Positions 7,461 through 15,468 of a stretch of DNA of 23,178 bases are shown here, piece after piece (the first letter of the stretch is position 1; each line of letters opens with the position of its first letter). The translations under genes and the position numbers were made by a program. The notes beneath the pieces are model-generated. The model saw only the letters and a list, made by a program, of their open reading frames with translations, ran no database searches and was not told where the DNA came from. The DNA comes from JBEBXQ01 sp040391535 (GTDB taxonomy: Bacteria > Bacteroidota > Bacteroidia > Cytophagales > Spirosomataceae). The stretch lies in assembly GCA_040391535.1 (NCBI GenBank), contig JBEBXQ010000080.1:1-23178 (forward strand), given 5' to 3'.

Positions 7461-9653
7461 GAGGTATTCGGCGGAAAGCATGCCGGTAATTCCCGGAACG
7501 GAAGCGCCAATGACTTTACGGATACCGATCTCTTTTTTGCGCTGATCGGCAGTGAAAATAGCTAGTCCCAGCAACCCGAGACAGGCAACAAAAATGGTTA
7601 ATCCGGCAAAAATGCTTAAAAGCTGCCCGGTTTTTTGTTCGGCCTGGTAGGTATGATGATAGCGGTCGTCGAGAAAAGAATAGGTAAAGGGCAGGTCAGC
7701 CGGGAAGGACTCATAGTGTTTTTTTAACGTGCTCAGTAATTTTTCTATCTCCGTAGGCTGACTTTTGATAATCAGATTCCCGGCCTGATCATTCAGCACC
7801 ATGACCAGAGGCGCGATGGGCTCGTGCAGCGATCTGAAATGAAAATCCTCAACAACGCCAATCACCCGGTATGTTTTGTGATCTTTATTGGTAAGCGTTT
7901 TTCCGGGGATGTTTCCGGTCCAGCCGATATTTTTTGCTGCTGTTTCATTGATAATTGCCGAGAGGGTGTCATTTCCGAAATCTGCCGAAAAATTCCGGCC
8001 TTCTTTCAGCTTCATACCCATAGCCGGAATATACGCTTCGTCTACATCATAGCGCAGGGTTTTGACCCAATGATCAGGGTTTCCTTCAGGATAAATGAAA
8101 AAGTTATTATTGTAAGTTTCGCCGGCCGGCAGATAGGACGAATGAGAAATATGGGTAATCCGGCTGTCCTGCAGCAGAAGATCCCTGAATGCTTTTTCGT
8201 TTTTCCCCAATGGCCAGCTTTGCAGAATAATAACGTTTTCTTTGTCATACCCCAGTTTTTTATGCTGAATGTAGTCAAGCTGACGGCTGACGACCACCGT
8301 ACAGAAGATCAGCCCGATGGAAATCATGAACTGGAAAACAACCAGGCTGCTCCGCAATCCGATTCCTTTTCCCGATAATCTGAATCTGCTTTTTAAAACA
8401 GTAAGCGGATTAAACGAAGACAAATACAAGGCAGGGTAGCTGCTGGCGAGCAATCCCAGTAATAGTCCGAAAAGCAGCAGAAAAGGTATAACGCTGGCTA
8501 TCGGCAGACTTTGAATCTGTAAGGATTTGCCTGACAGCTGATTGAAAAGCGGAAGAGAAATGACTACAAGGAAGATGGCAAGTAGTAAAGCAATATAGGT
8601 AAGCAGCATGCCTTCGGTGAAAAACTGGAGTGTCAGACGTCCGCGTCCTGCACCCAAAACTTTTCGTACACCTACCTCTTTTGACCTTTTGGAACCGCCT
8701 GCTGTAGATAGATTCATAAAGTTAATGCTGGCAATCATTAACATGAAAATGGCGGTGATACCGGAAATATATACATAGCGGATGTCGCCGGTGGTACCAA
8801 GCTCAAATTTGCTGTCTGAATACAAATGAATATCAGTGAGCGGTTGCAGGTGAATGCCAATATTGTTTCCTGATTTTTTATAATCCTGATAACTCATGCC
8901 GAAAGCTGCCATAAACTGCGGAGCGGCATGTTTTTCAAAAAAGGAAGGTAGTTTGGCATCGACCTGTTTCCAGGAGGCATTTTCTGAGAGCAAAAGATAG
9001 GTGAAGTACTCTGAGGTCATCCAGGAATCGGAGCGGGAATCATCCAGCGCTTCAATAGAGGTAAAAATATCGAAATGAAAATGAGAGTTTTGCGGGATGT
9101 CTTCCATTACTCCCGTAATCTTCAGAATGTCTTCACTGTTTTTAATGGGAAGCTCTTTTCCGATAACATCCGTAGTGCCGAAATATTTACGGGCCATCGA
9201 GGCTGAAACCACAGCGGTATTGGGCGCGTCAAGCGCAGTGGATAAATTACCGCTGATGAGAGGCAGTGTAAATATGTTGAAAAAAGAAGCATCCACAAAT
9301 GCCAGACTTTCGTCATGGAATACCTTCTCACCGATCTGAAAAAACGGATTCCCGCCTATTCGCAGGCGTGTGGCTTCCAGTACCTCCGGAAATTCCGCTT
9401 TCATGGAAGCGGCCACCGGTGGCATGACATGGGCTTCGTTCATGGTGCCGCCCTGCACGGTACCTTTAAAAATAACTCTTACGATCCGGTTGGCGTTGGT
9501 ATGAAAGCGGTCGTAGCTTAGCTCATCCAGTACATACAGGCTGATCAGCAGACAGGTAGCGATTCCGAGCGCGAGTCCGGTGATATTAATAAAGGAAATG
9601 GTTCGGTTGCGAAGAAGATTCCTCCAGGCAATTTTTAAATAATTGGTCAGCAT
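7248..9653 (-). CDS. FtsX/MacB-type ABC permease 3
   Basis: This 801-residue inner-membrane permease starts MLTNYLKIAWRNLLRNR, the typical amphipathic N terminus of this family. The layout is a TM at about 21-42, periplasmic domain 1 to about 295, TMs at about 297-317, 348-370 and 387-408, a TM at about 436-456, periplasmic domain 2, and three C-terminal TMs. The coupling motifs are RSKEVGVRKVLGAG (323-336) and KKEIGIRKVIGASV (706-719). The 119-base gap upstream (9654-9772) is the largest inside the operon. I found neither a sigma-54 box, a TAnnTTTG box nor a convincing terminator in it, so I treat the gene as part of the same transcript. The 3' end is a near copy of that of permease 2. Confidence 0.95.
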   Translation of the reverse strand: MLTNYLKIAWRNLLRNRTISFINITGLALGIATCLLISLYVLDELSYDRFHTNANRIVRVIFKGTVQGGTMNEAHVMPPVAASMKAEFPEVLEATRLRIGGNPFFQIGEKVFHDESLAFVDASFFNIFTLPLISGNLSTALDAPNTAVVSASMARKYFGTTDVIGKELPIKNSEDILKITGVMEDIPQNSHFHFDIFTSIEALDDSRSDSWMTSEYFTYLLLSENASWKQVDAKLPSFFEKHAAPQFMAAFGMSYQDYKKSGNNIGIHLQPLTDIHLYSDSKFELGTTGDIRYVYISGITAIFMLMIASINFMNLSTAGGSKRSKEVGVRKVLGAGRGRLTLQFFTEGMLLTYIALLLAIFLVVISLPLFNQLSGKSLQIQSLPIASVIPFLLLFGLLLGLLASSYPALYLSSFNPLTVLKSRFRLSGKGIGLRSSLVVFQFMISIGLIFCTVVVSRQLDYIQHKKLGYDKENVIILQSWPLGKNEKAFRDLLLQDSRITHISHSSYLPAGETYNNNFFIYPEGNPDHWVKTLRYDVDEAYIPAMGMKLKEGRNFSADFGNDTLSAIINETAAKNIGWTGNIPGKTLTNKDHKTYRVIGVVEDFHFRSLHEPIAPLVMVLNDQAGNLIIKSQPTEIEKLLSTLKKHYESFPADLPFTYSFLDDRYHHTYQAEQKTGQLLSIFAGLTIFVACLGLLGLAIFTADQRKKEIGIRKVIGASVPGITGMLSAEYLRLVLIALVITSPIAWWGMNRWLQDFAYRIEIQWWMFAIAGLLAVVIALATVSSQAIKAALANPVDSLRNE

Positions 9654-9772
9654 AAGTCTCTTTATTAATGGGTTCCGGCCACACCTGATGGATTTATTGT
9701 ATCAGCTGACAGTCGTTTGTTTCGGTTATTATGTACCTCCAGACTGCATTACACAAGGGAAGAGATACTGAG

Positions 9773-12157
9773 TTATTCATTTCTCAGGCTTTTTACGGGT
9801 GTCGAAACAGCCGCTTTGAGTGTCTGAAAGCTCACTGTAATCAAAGTGATCAGTAAGGCAGCGGTGGTCGTTGCGGCGAAAATCCACCATGGTATGTTGG
9901 TGCGGAACTGGTACTGCTGCAACCAATCCGATAAAAAGTAGTAGGAGACGGGTATGGCAATCAGACAGGAAATCAGTACGAGAAAGATAAAATCCCGGGA
10001 AAGGAGCGTCCATAGCTGAAAAATGGAAGCTCCGACAATTTTACGGATACCGATTTCTTTGGTGCGTTGCTCCGCAATAAAAGAGGCAAGCCCGAATACA
10101 CCCAGACAGCTGATTATGACGGCAAACAGCGTAAAGAAAGTAGCCAGTTGCCCGATTTGTTTTTCCTGAGCGAATTTGGCGTCGTATTCGGTGTCAGCAA
10201 ATTTATATTCAAACGGAGCATTGGGAATGACTTCACTGAAAACCGCTTCTACCCCGGAAATGCATTCCTGAATATTCATAGCCGGATTAAGCTTCAGGTT
10301 TATCCAGTTTACATTGTCGTAATCCATCTGGTAAACGGTTGCTTTGGCCGGGTCAAACGGGGAGTTCATGATGATGTCTTCCACGATACCGATAATATGA
10401 AAATTCTTATTATTCCAGGTAATGGTTTTATGGAGCGGGTCTTCTAATCCCATGAATCTGACAGCGGCTTCATTAATAATCAATGCAGATGAATCGGTAA
10501 CAAATTCTCTTGAAAAATCACGCCCGGTTTTCATTTTCCATTGAATGCTGTTACCAAATTCATGGGTGACTCTTATCGTGGCAAAATCTGTCGTAAGATT
10601 GGGGTCTTTTCCTTCCCAGCGGAAATCACCACCACTTGACCAGATGGCAGTAAGCGGGCTGGATGATTCAGACAGCTCCGTAACCACACCGGATTGTTTC
10701 AGCCTGGTGCGCAGTATGTCGTATTTGCCATAAAAATCCGAAGTTTTCATCTCGATCATCATCAGCCGGTCGCGGTCGTAACCTACGTGGCGGTCTCTGG
10801 TATGCTGAATCTGCCGGTATACGATCAGGGTTCCTGTAATCAGAATAACGGAAACCGTAAACTGCGTTACCACCAGCACTTTCCGGGGAAGGCCCGCAAA
10901 CCTGCCGTGCCTGAATGTCCCTTTGAGTACACTTAAAGGTTTAAATGCAGACAGGAAAAAGGCCGGATAGCTTCCTGCAACAATACCTGTCAGCAGATTG
11001 AAAAGCAGGATGAATGCCCAGAACCAGCCATTGGTCCAGGGTAACGTAATTCTCTTGTCAGCTACTTCATTAAACCAGGGTAATGCCAGCTGTATCAGCA
11101 GAAGTGAGAGGCAAAGCGCCAGAAAAACAGTCAGTACAGATTCTGTTAAAAACTGTATGATCAGATGTGCTTTGGAAGACCCCACGGTTTTCCGGATACC
11201 CACTTCCTTAGCCCGGCGTTCAGAACGGGCGGTACTCAGATTCATAAAATTGATGCATGCCAGTAAAAGGACAAACACGCCGATCATGATAAACAGCCTG
11301 ACATAACTGATCCGTCCTCCCGTTACCTGGCCATCTTTCCAGTCGTTTCTCAGGTGCCAGTCTTTCATAGGATGCAACAGTATTTTCGCCTGAAACTTTT
11401 TATCGTCTTCGGCCTGGTGCATTAATTTTGAATCTCCTATTGCCTGATTAACAGTAGCGAAGTTCATATTTTCATTGATCTGCGCGAAAAGCTGAAAGGA
11501 ATTATCATTCCAGTCAGACCGGGCCCGTCTGATCCATGGCTCCGAAATGACGTACAGATCCCAGGGAGCAATAAATTTCAGGTTACGGAAGGAAGTATTA
11601 TAGGGCAGATCTTCATAAACGGCAGTTACTTTTACATTTAAGGTCTGATTGATCTTCATCAGCTCGTTGATGGGGCTTTTATCACCAAAAAGCGCTTTTG
11701 CCGTAGTCTGTGACAGCATAATGCTGTTCATGTCCTTCAAGCCGTCCATTGACCCGTCTGTGATATGGAGGGAAAGCATTTCCGGGCCGCCGGAATCCAT
11801 AAAAATCCCTCCCTTTGAAAGATGTTTATCCTGGTACGATAAAATTCTGTCTCCCTCCCAGGAGGCCATTACAACATGTTTGAAATAGTGCGCATAATTG
11901 GCCCTGAGTTCGTTCCCGAGAGGGAACGGCACCGCTTCTATGGAGAAAGTTTCGCCGTTATACGTCTGGTTTTGTACCGCATGGCCTATTTTCTCAAAAT
12001 GAGTATGGTATTTGTTAAATGACATTTCGTCCCATACCCATAGGGTAATCAGTATAAAAACAGCCATTCCGAGTGCCAGACCGGAAATATTGATAAGAGA
12101 CGATTTTTTATTTTTAAGGAGATTTCTCCATGCGGTTTTGAAATAATTGGTCAGCAT
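9773..12157 (-). CDS. FtsX/MacB-type ABC permease 4
   Basis: This 794-residue inner-membrane permease begins MLTNYFKTAWRNLLKNK. The first lobe has a TM at about 21-42, a periplasmic domain to about 285 and TMs from about 286; the second lobe has a TM near 430-450, a second periplasmic domain, and three final TMs. The coupling motifs are RAKEVGIRKTVGSS (315-328) and TKEIGIRKIVGASI (699-712). Its C-terminal tail (QTLKAAVSTPVKSLRNE) belongs to a different subtype from the near-identical tails of permeases 1-3. The MNLSTARSERRAKEV stretch is shared with permease 6, which suggests these two are closer relatives in the first lobe. It begins 78 bases after permease 5. Confidence 0.95.
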   Translation of the reverse strand: MLTNYFKTAWRNLLKNKKSSLINISGLALGMAVFILITLWVWDEMSFNKYHTHFEKIGHAVQNQTYNGETFSIEAVPFPLGNELRANYAHYFKHVVMASWEGDRILSYQDKHLSKGGIFMDSGGPEMLSLHITDGSMDGLKDMNSIMLSQTTAKALFGDKSPINELMKINQTLNVKVTAVYEDLPYNTSFRNLKFIAPWDLYVISEPWIRRARSDWNDNSFQLFAQINENMNFATVNQAIGDSKLMHQAEDDKKFQAKILLHPMKDWHLRNDWKDGQVTGGRISYVRLFIMIGVFVLLLACINFMNLSTARSERRAKEVGIRKTVGSSKAHLIIQFLTESVLTVFLALCLSLLLIQLALPWFNEVADKRITLPWTNGWFWAFILLFNLLTGIVAGSYPAFFLSAFKPLSVLKGTFRHGRFAGLPRKVLVVTQFTVSVILITGTLIVYRQIQHTRDRHVGYDRDRLMMIEMKTSDFYGKYDILRTRLKQSGVVTELSESSSPLTAIWSSGGDFRWEGKDPNLTTDFATIRVTHEFGNSIQWKMKTGRDFSREFVTDSSALIINEAAVRFMGLEDPLHKTITWNNKNFHIIGIVEDIIMNSPFDPAKATVYQMDYDNVNWINLKLNPAMNIQECISGVEAVFSEVIPNAPFEYKFADTEYDAKFAQEKQIGQLATFFTLFAVIISCLGVFGLASFIAEQRTKEIGIRKIVGASIFQLWTLLSRDFIFLVLISCLIAIPVSYYFLSDWLQQYQFRTNIPWWIFAATTTAALLITLITVSFQTLKAAVSTPVKSLRNE

Positions 12158-12235
12158 ATATTTTGGTGTTAAGTGTTTCTGTTTCTTTTTAATATGCTTT
12201 ATTCTTACGTTATGTTTTCAGACATATCTTCTGAA

Positions 12236-14695
12236 TCATTCACTCCTCAGACTCTTAACAGGGTTGGTTATCGCAGCTTTGATGGTCTGAAAACTTACTG
12301 TCAGGAGAGAGGATACGATAGCGATGAGCCCGCCGACTAAGAAGGGAAACCCTGAAATTTCGATGCGGTATATAAAATCTTCCAGCCATTTATTGGCAGC
12401 CCACCAGATTATGGGAGCAGCGATTAAAGTGGCGATTAATACCATTCGTACAAAATCCTGAGTTAGCATAGCGACAATCGCAGACACCGATGCTCCCAAT
12501 ACTTTACGGATACCGATTTCTTTATTTCTCTGGATGGATATTACTTTCGCTAACCCAAACAATCCCAGACAACTGATGAAAATAGCTATGGCTGTACTAA
12601 TATTGGTGAGCTTAAAGAGTTGCTGCTCTTTTTCATAGAGTGCAGCAATTTTGTCATCATAAAAGGAATAGTCGAATGCTGTCTCAGGAAAAACAGTTGT
12701 CCATTTTTCCTGTATTGCTGCAATCGTTTGTGGCCAGTGCTGTCGTTTTTCCGCATCCAGTTTGATGTTGTAGATATAAAGTGCTTGTTTGTCACTCATC
12801 AGTACTAAAGGTGTGATCTCGTGAAAGAAATCGAGTTGATGAAAATCCTTTACCACACCCGCAACAGGGTATTTCTGTCCATCCTGTCCGATGATTTTTC
12901 CCAGCGCATCATCCGGGGTGGTAAATCCGAAAGCCCTCATTCCTGCTTCGTTGATAATGAAGGTATTTGTAGTGTCAGAATACCTCAGGTTTTGTCCTGC
13001 AAGAAGCTTCAGATCGTAAAATCTGATAAAGGAAGTGTCAATATAGCCTTTAGAAACCCGGACATAGACAGGATCTGCACCTTCTGTCGGAGAATAACTA
13101 TATCGGGAAGAACTGTATCCCTGAGACAGGGGTGTTGTACCCATAGAAACATCTTTAACACCCGCAATCTGTCTGATATTTTCCGCTAACAGCAGTTTTT
13201 TCTCATGAAAGTTAGGAGAAGCAGTAAGCTTGCCAGGCAATTCGCTGATCATTACGGCTTCTTTGTTAAATCCCATATCTTTTTGAACGACGTAGCGGAG
13301 TTGCTGTCCTACGATAAGGGTGCCAACAATGAAAATTTGTGCAACCACAAATTGAAATACAATAAGGGAGCGTCGTATCGTAAATTTTCCATGGCCAATC
13401 TGTATCTGACCTCTGTTACTGAAGATATCAACTGGCTTGACCTTTGTCATCAGCCAGGCCGGATAAAGACCAGAAATCAGGATCGTAATGAGCAGGGTAG
13501 TAGCTATAAACAAAGAAAAGTAGAAGGGAGTACTAAACGTTTTAACTTCTTCTTTTACTAATGAGTCTAGGAGGTTGATTCCTGCTGGTACAAAAGCTGC
13601 TGATAATGCAAGTGCCAACAGTACGATGATTGTTGTTTCCGTAAGTATCTGAAAAATCAGTATTTTCTGAGAACTTCCTAAGGTTTTACGAATACCGATT
13701 TCTTTATGCCGTTGCGGCATTTGTGCCGTAATAAGGTTGATGTAATTGATACACGCCAGCATTAAGAGAAATATCCCTACACCAATCAAGCTATAGATAA
13801 CAGATTTACTGGTTTTGTCTACAAGCCATTCGGGCATATAGGTGGAGAAATGTGATTCTGCCAGAGGCATGATGTATAGCGAACGGTCAAAAGTATAGTC
13901 GGGCCTGGTTTGTTGTCTGAATTGCTCCCATTTATCATTTAATATGACCTGCATCTGTTGTATGATATGATCAGCATCCGACTTGGATTTAGTCTGTAAA
14001 TAAACACGGTCACCACCGTTTGTATTGGTCCATTCATAAAGTTCATATGCCTTTCTTTCCAAAAGCACAAACTCCTGACCGTTAAATTCGGAGGGGAATG
14101 GCAGGTTTGTTACTATTCCTGAAACAGTCTTCTGTGTAGTATTATCGTAAATAATGGTTTTTCCGATAATCTCTTCCACCTTAAGCTGGGGGAAATACTG
14201 CCTGGCTCTTTTCTCAGTTAATACTACCTGATGAGGTTCGGTCAGTGCCTGTTGCTTATTGCCGGCCAGCCATTGATAAGGTAGCATATCGAAATAGGAA
14301 GTTTCGGTAGCAACTACTATATGCTGTTTAGGATCCAGATCTTCCGTCTTCCTGATCTGTTGCCCGGTTTCCGGAATTGTAACGCTATTTGGCCATTGTC
14401 TGAAAACAGGTACCACACGATTATGGCCAGTGACGTCTTCCTTTAGTGCAAAGTATATGGGTTTTGAAATACCTCCGAACAGTTTCTCTTCACCGTCATT
14501 TAAAAAACGTGAAAGCACTCTGTAGGTTTGCTCTTTATGAGGGAAATCCTTTTCGTAGCTTAATTCATAGCTTATAATCGTATAAAGAATCCAGCAAGAG
14601 CCGATACCAATAGTTAAACCAATGATATTAAGCATCGTAAAAAACTTATTCCGGAATAAGTGCCGCAATGCGGTTTTGATCGTTAGCATTATCAT
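12236..14695 (-). CDS. FtsX/MacB-type ABC permease 5
   Basis: This is an inner-membrane permease of 819 residues, the longest of the set. It has a TM at about 21-42, periplasmic domain 1 to about 298, TMs beginning at about 299, then the second lobe with its own periplasmic domain and three final TMs. The coupling motifs are RHKEIGIRKTLGSS (329-342) and NKEIGIRKVLGASV (724-737). The start is ambiguous between ATG 14695 (MIMLTIKTAL) and ATG 14689. I chose 14695 because it aligns without a gap to the N terminus of permease 2 (MIRNNFRAAFRHL). In lines I sampled, the DNA looks more AT-rich than permease 4, which could mean a separate origin. It lies directly downstream of the ATPase gene (58 bases). 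Confidence 0.94.
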   Translation of the reverse strand: MIMLTIKTALRHLFRNKFFTMLNIIGLTIGIGSCWILYTIISYELSYEKDFPHKEQTYRVLSRFLNDGEEKLFGGISKPIYFALKEDVTGHNRVVPVFRQWPNSVTIPETGQQIRKTEDLDPKQHIVVATETSYFDMLPYQWLAGNKQQALTEPHQVVLTEKRARQYFPQLKVEEIIGKTIIYDNTTQKTVSGIVTNLPFPSEFNGQEFVLLERKAYELYEWTNTNGGDRVYLQTKSKSDADHIIQQMQVILNDKWEQFRQQTRPDYTFDRSLYIMPLAESHFSTYMPEWLVDKTSKSVIYSLIGVGIFLLMLACINYINLITAQMPQRHKEIGIRKTLGSSQKILIFQILTETTIIVLLALALSAAFVPAGINLLDSLVKEEVKTFSTPFYFSLFIATTLLITILISGLYPAWLMTKVKPVDIFSNRGQIQIGHGKFTIRRSLIVFQFVVAQIFIVGTLIVGQQLRYVVQKDMGFNKEAVMISELPGKLTASPNFHEKKLLLAENIRQIAGVKDVSMGTTPLSQGYSSSRYSYSPTEGADPVYVRVSKGYIDTSFIRFYDLKLLAGQNLRYSDTTNTFIINEAGMRAFGFTTPDDALGKIIGQDGQKYPVAGVVKDFHQLDFFHEITPLVLMSDKQALYIYNIKLDAEKRQHWPQTIAAIQEKWTTVFPETAFDYSFYDDKIAALYEKEQQLFKLTNISTAIAIFISCLGLFGLAKVISIQRNKEIGIRKVLGASVSAIVAMLTQDFVRMVLIATLIAAPIIWWAANKWLEDFIYRIEISGFPFLVGGLIAIVSSLLTVSFQTIKAAITNPVKSLRSE

Positions 14696-14753
14696 AAGTA
14701 CCCTATTATTTTTCAGTAGCAGAGAAATTAATTTTCGACAATAGCATACTTAG

Positions 14754-15428
14754 CTACCCCACACTTTCCATAATCACCTGTCCGTCCAGCATCCGGATTA
14801 CCCTGTCGGCATATTTGGCGTCATGTTCACTGTGCGTTACCATGATAATGGTGGTTCCGGCTTCGTTCAGTTCTGTCAGGAGCTGCATTACCTCATTTCC
14901 GTTTTTGGAGTCAAGGTTACCGGTAGGCTCATCAGCCAGGATCAGCTTGGGATTATTCACAACGGCGCGGGCAACGGCCACACGCTGCTGCTGTCCGCCC
15001 GAAAGCTGCTGCGGAAAGTGGTTCCTGCGGTGCATAATCTGGACCTTTTCCAACACTTCCTCAACCCGTTTTTTGCGCTCTCCTGCCGGTACTTTGGTAT
15101 AGATCAGCGGTAATTCCACATTTTCATATACCGTGAGTTCATCAATGAGGTTAAAGCTCTGAAAGACGAAGCCAATCTGGTGCTTGCGGAGTTGGGAGCG
15201 TTTCCGCTCGTTAAACTTCGCTACTTCGATATCATTGAAGAGGTAGCTGCCGTCATCCAGATCATCCAGTAATCCTACAATATTCAGTAACGTGGATTTG
15301 CCACAGCCCGAGGGCCCCATTACCGCGACAAACTCACCCTCTTTTACATGCATGCTCAGGTTGTTCAGGGCAATGGTTTCTACTTCTTCGGTACGGTAGA
15401 ATTTCTGAAGGTCTTTTATCTTGATCAT
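14754..15428 (-). CDS. MacB/LolD-type ABC transporter ATPase
   Basis: This 224-residue cytoplasmic ATPase is the only ATP-binding subunit in the operon. All nucleotide-binding motifs are intact: Walker A GPSGCGKST (38-46), Q-loop Gln90 in FVFQSFN, signature LSGGQQQR (142-149), Walker B LILADEP (162-168) with catalytic Glu167, the D-loop GNLDS, and the H-loop His199 in VTHSEHD. The sequence up to the GNLDSKNG stretch is that of the family that drives LolCDE, MacAB and FtsEX, which work by mechanotransmission and not by moving a substrate through a membrane channel. No permease domain is fused to it, unlike E. coli MacB. It sits between permeases 6 and 5 and probably serves all six. The start ATG lies 40 bases after permease 6. 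Confidence 0.96.
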   Translation of the reverse strand: MIKIKDLQKFYRTEEVETIALNNLSMHVKEGEFVAVMGPSGCGKSTLLNIVGLLDDLDDGSYLFNDIEVAKFNERKRSQLRKHQIGFVFQSFNLIDELTVYENVELPLIYTKVPAGERKKRVEEVLEKVQIMHRRNHFPQQLSGGQQQRVAVARAVVNNPKLILADEPTGNLDSKNGNEVMQLLTELNEAGTTIIMVTHSEHDAKYADRVIRMLDGQVIMESVG

Positions 15429-15468
15429 ATTTTAGGAGTGATATAGGTTAATAGCTATGAAAGTGATC

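Noticed and set aside
6768..7565. Long open frame of 265 codons on the plus strand
   Set aside because: It is antisense to the start of permease 2 and the end of permease 3, whose products are clearly conserved. Its own translation has no recognisable domain and crosses a gene boundary.
7824..8378. Open frame of 184 codons on the plus strand
   Set aside because: It lies wholly antisense within permease 3, with no family motif. It is explained as a shadow of that gene's codon use.
9654..9772. 119-base gap between permeases 4 and 3 as a second promoter or operon boundary
   Set aside because: I found no GG-N10-GC, TAnnTTTG with spaced TTG, or hairpin with a T run on the minus strand, only a short TCAGCTGA palindrome.
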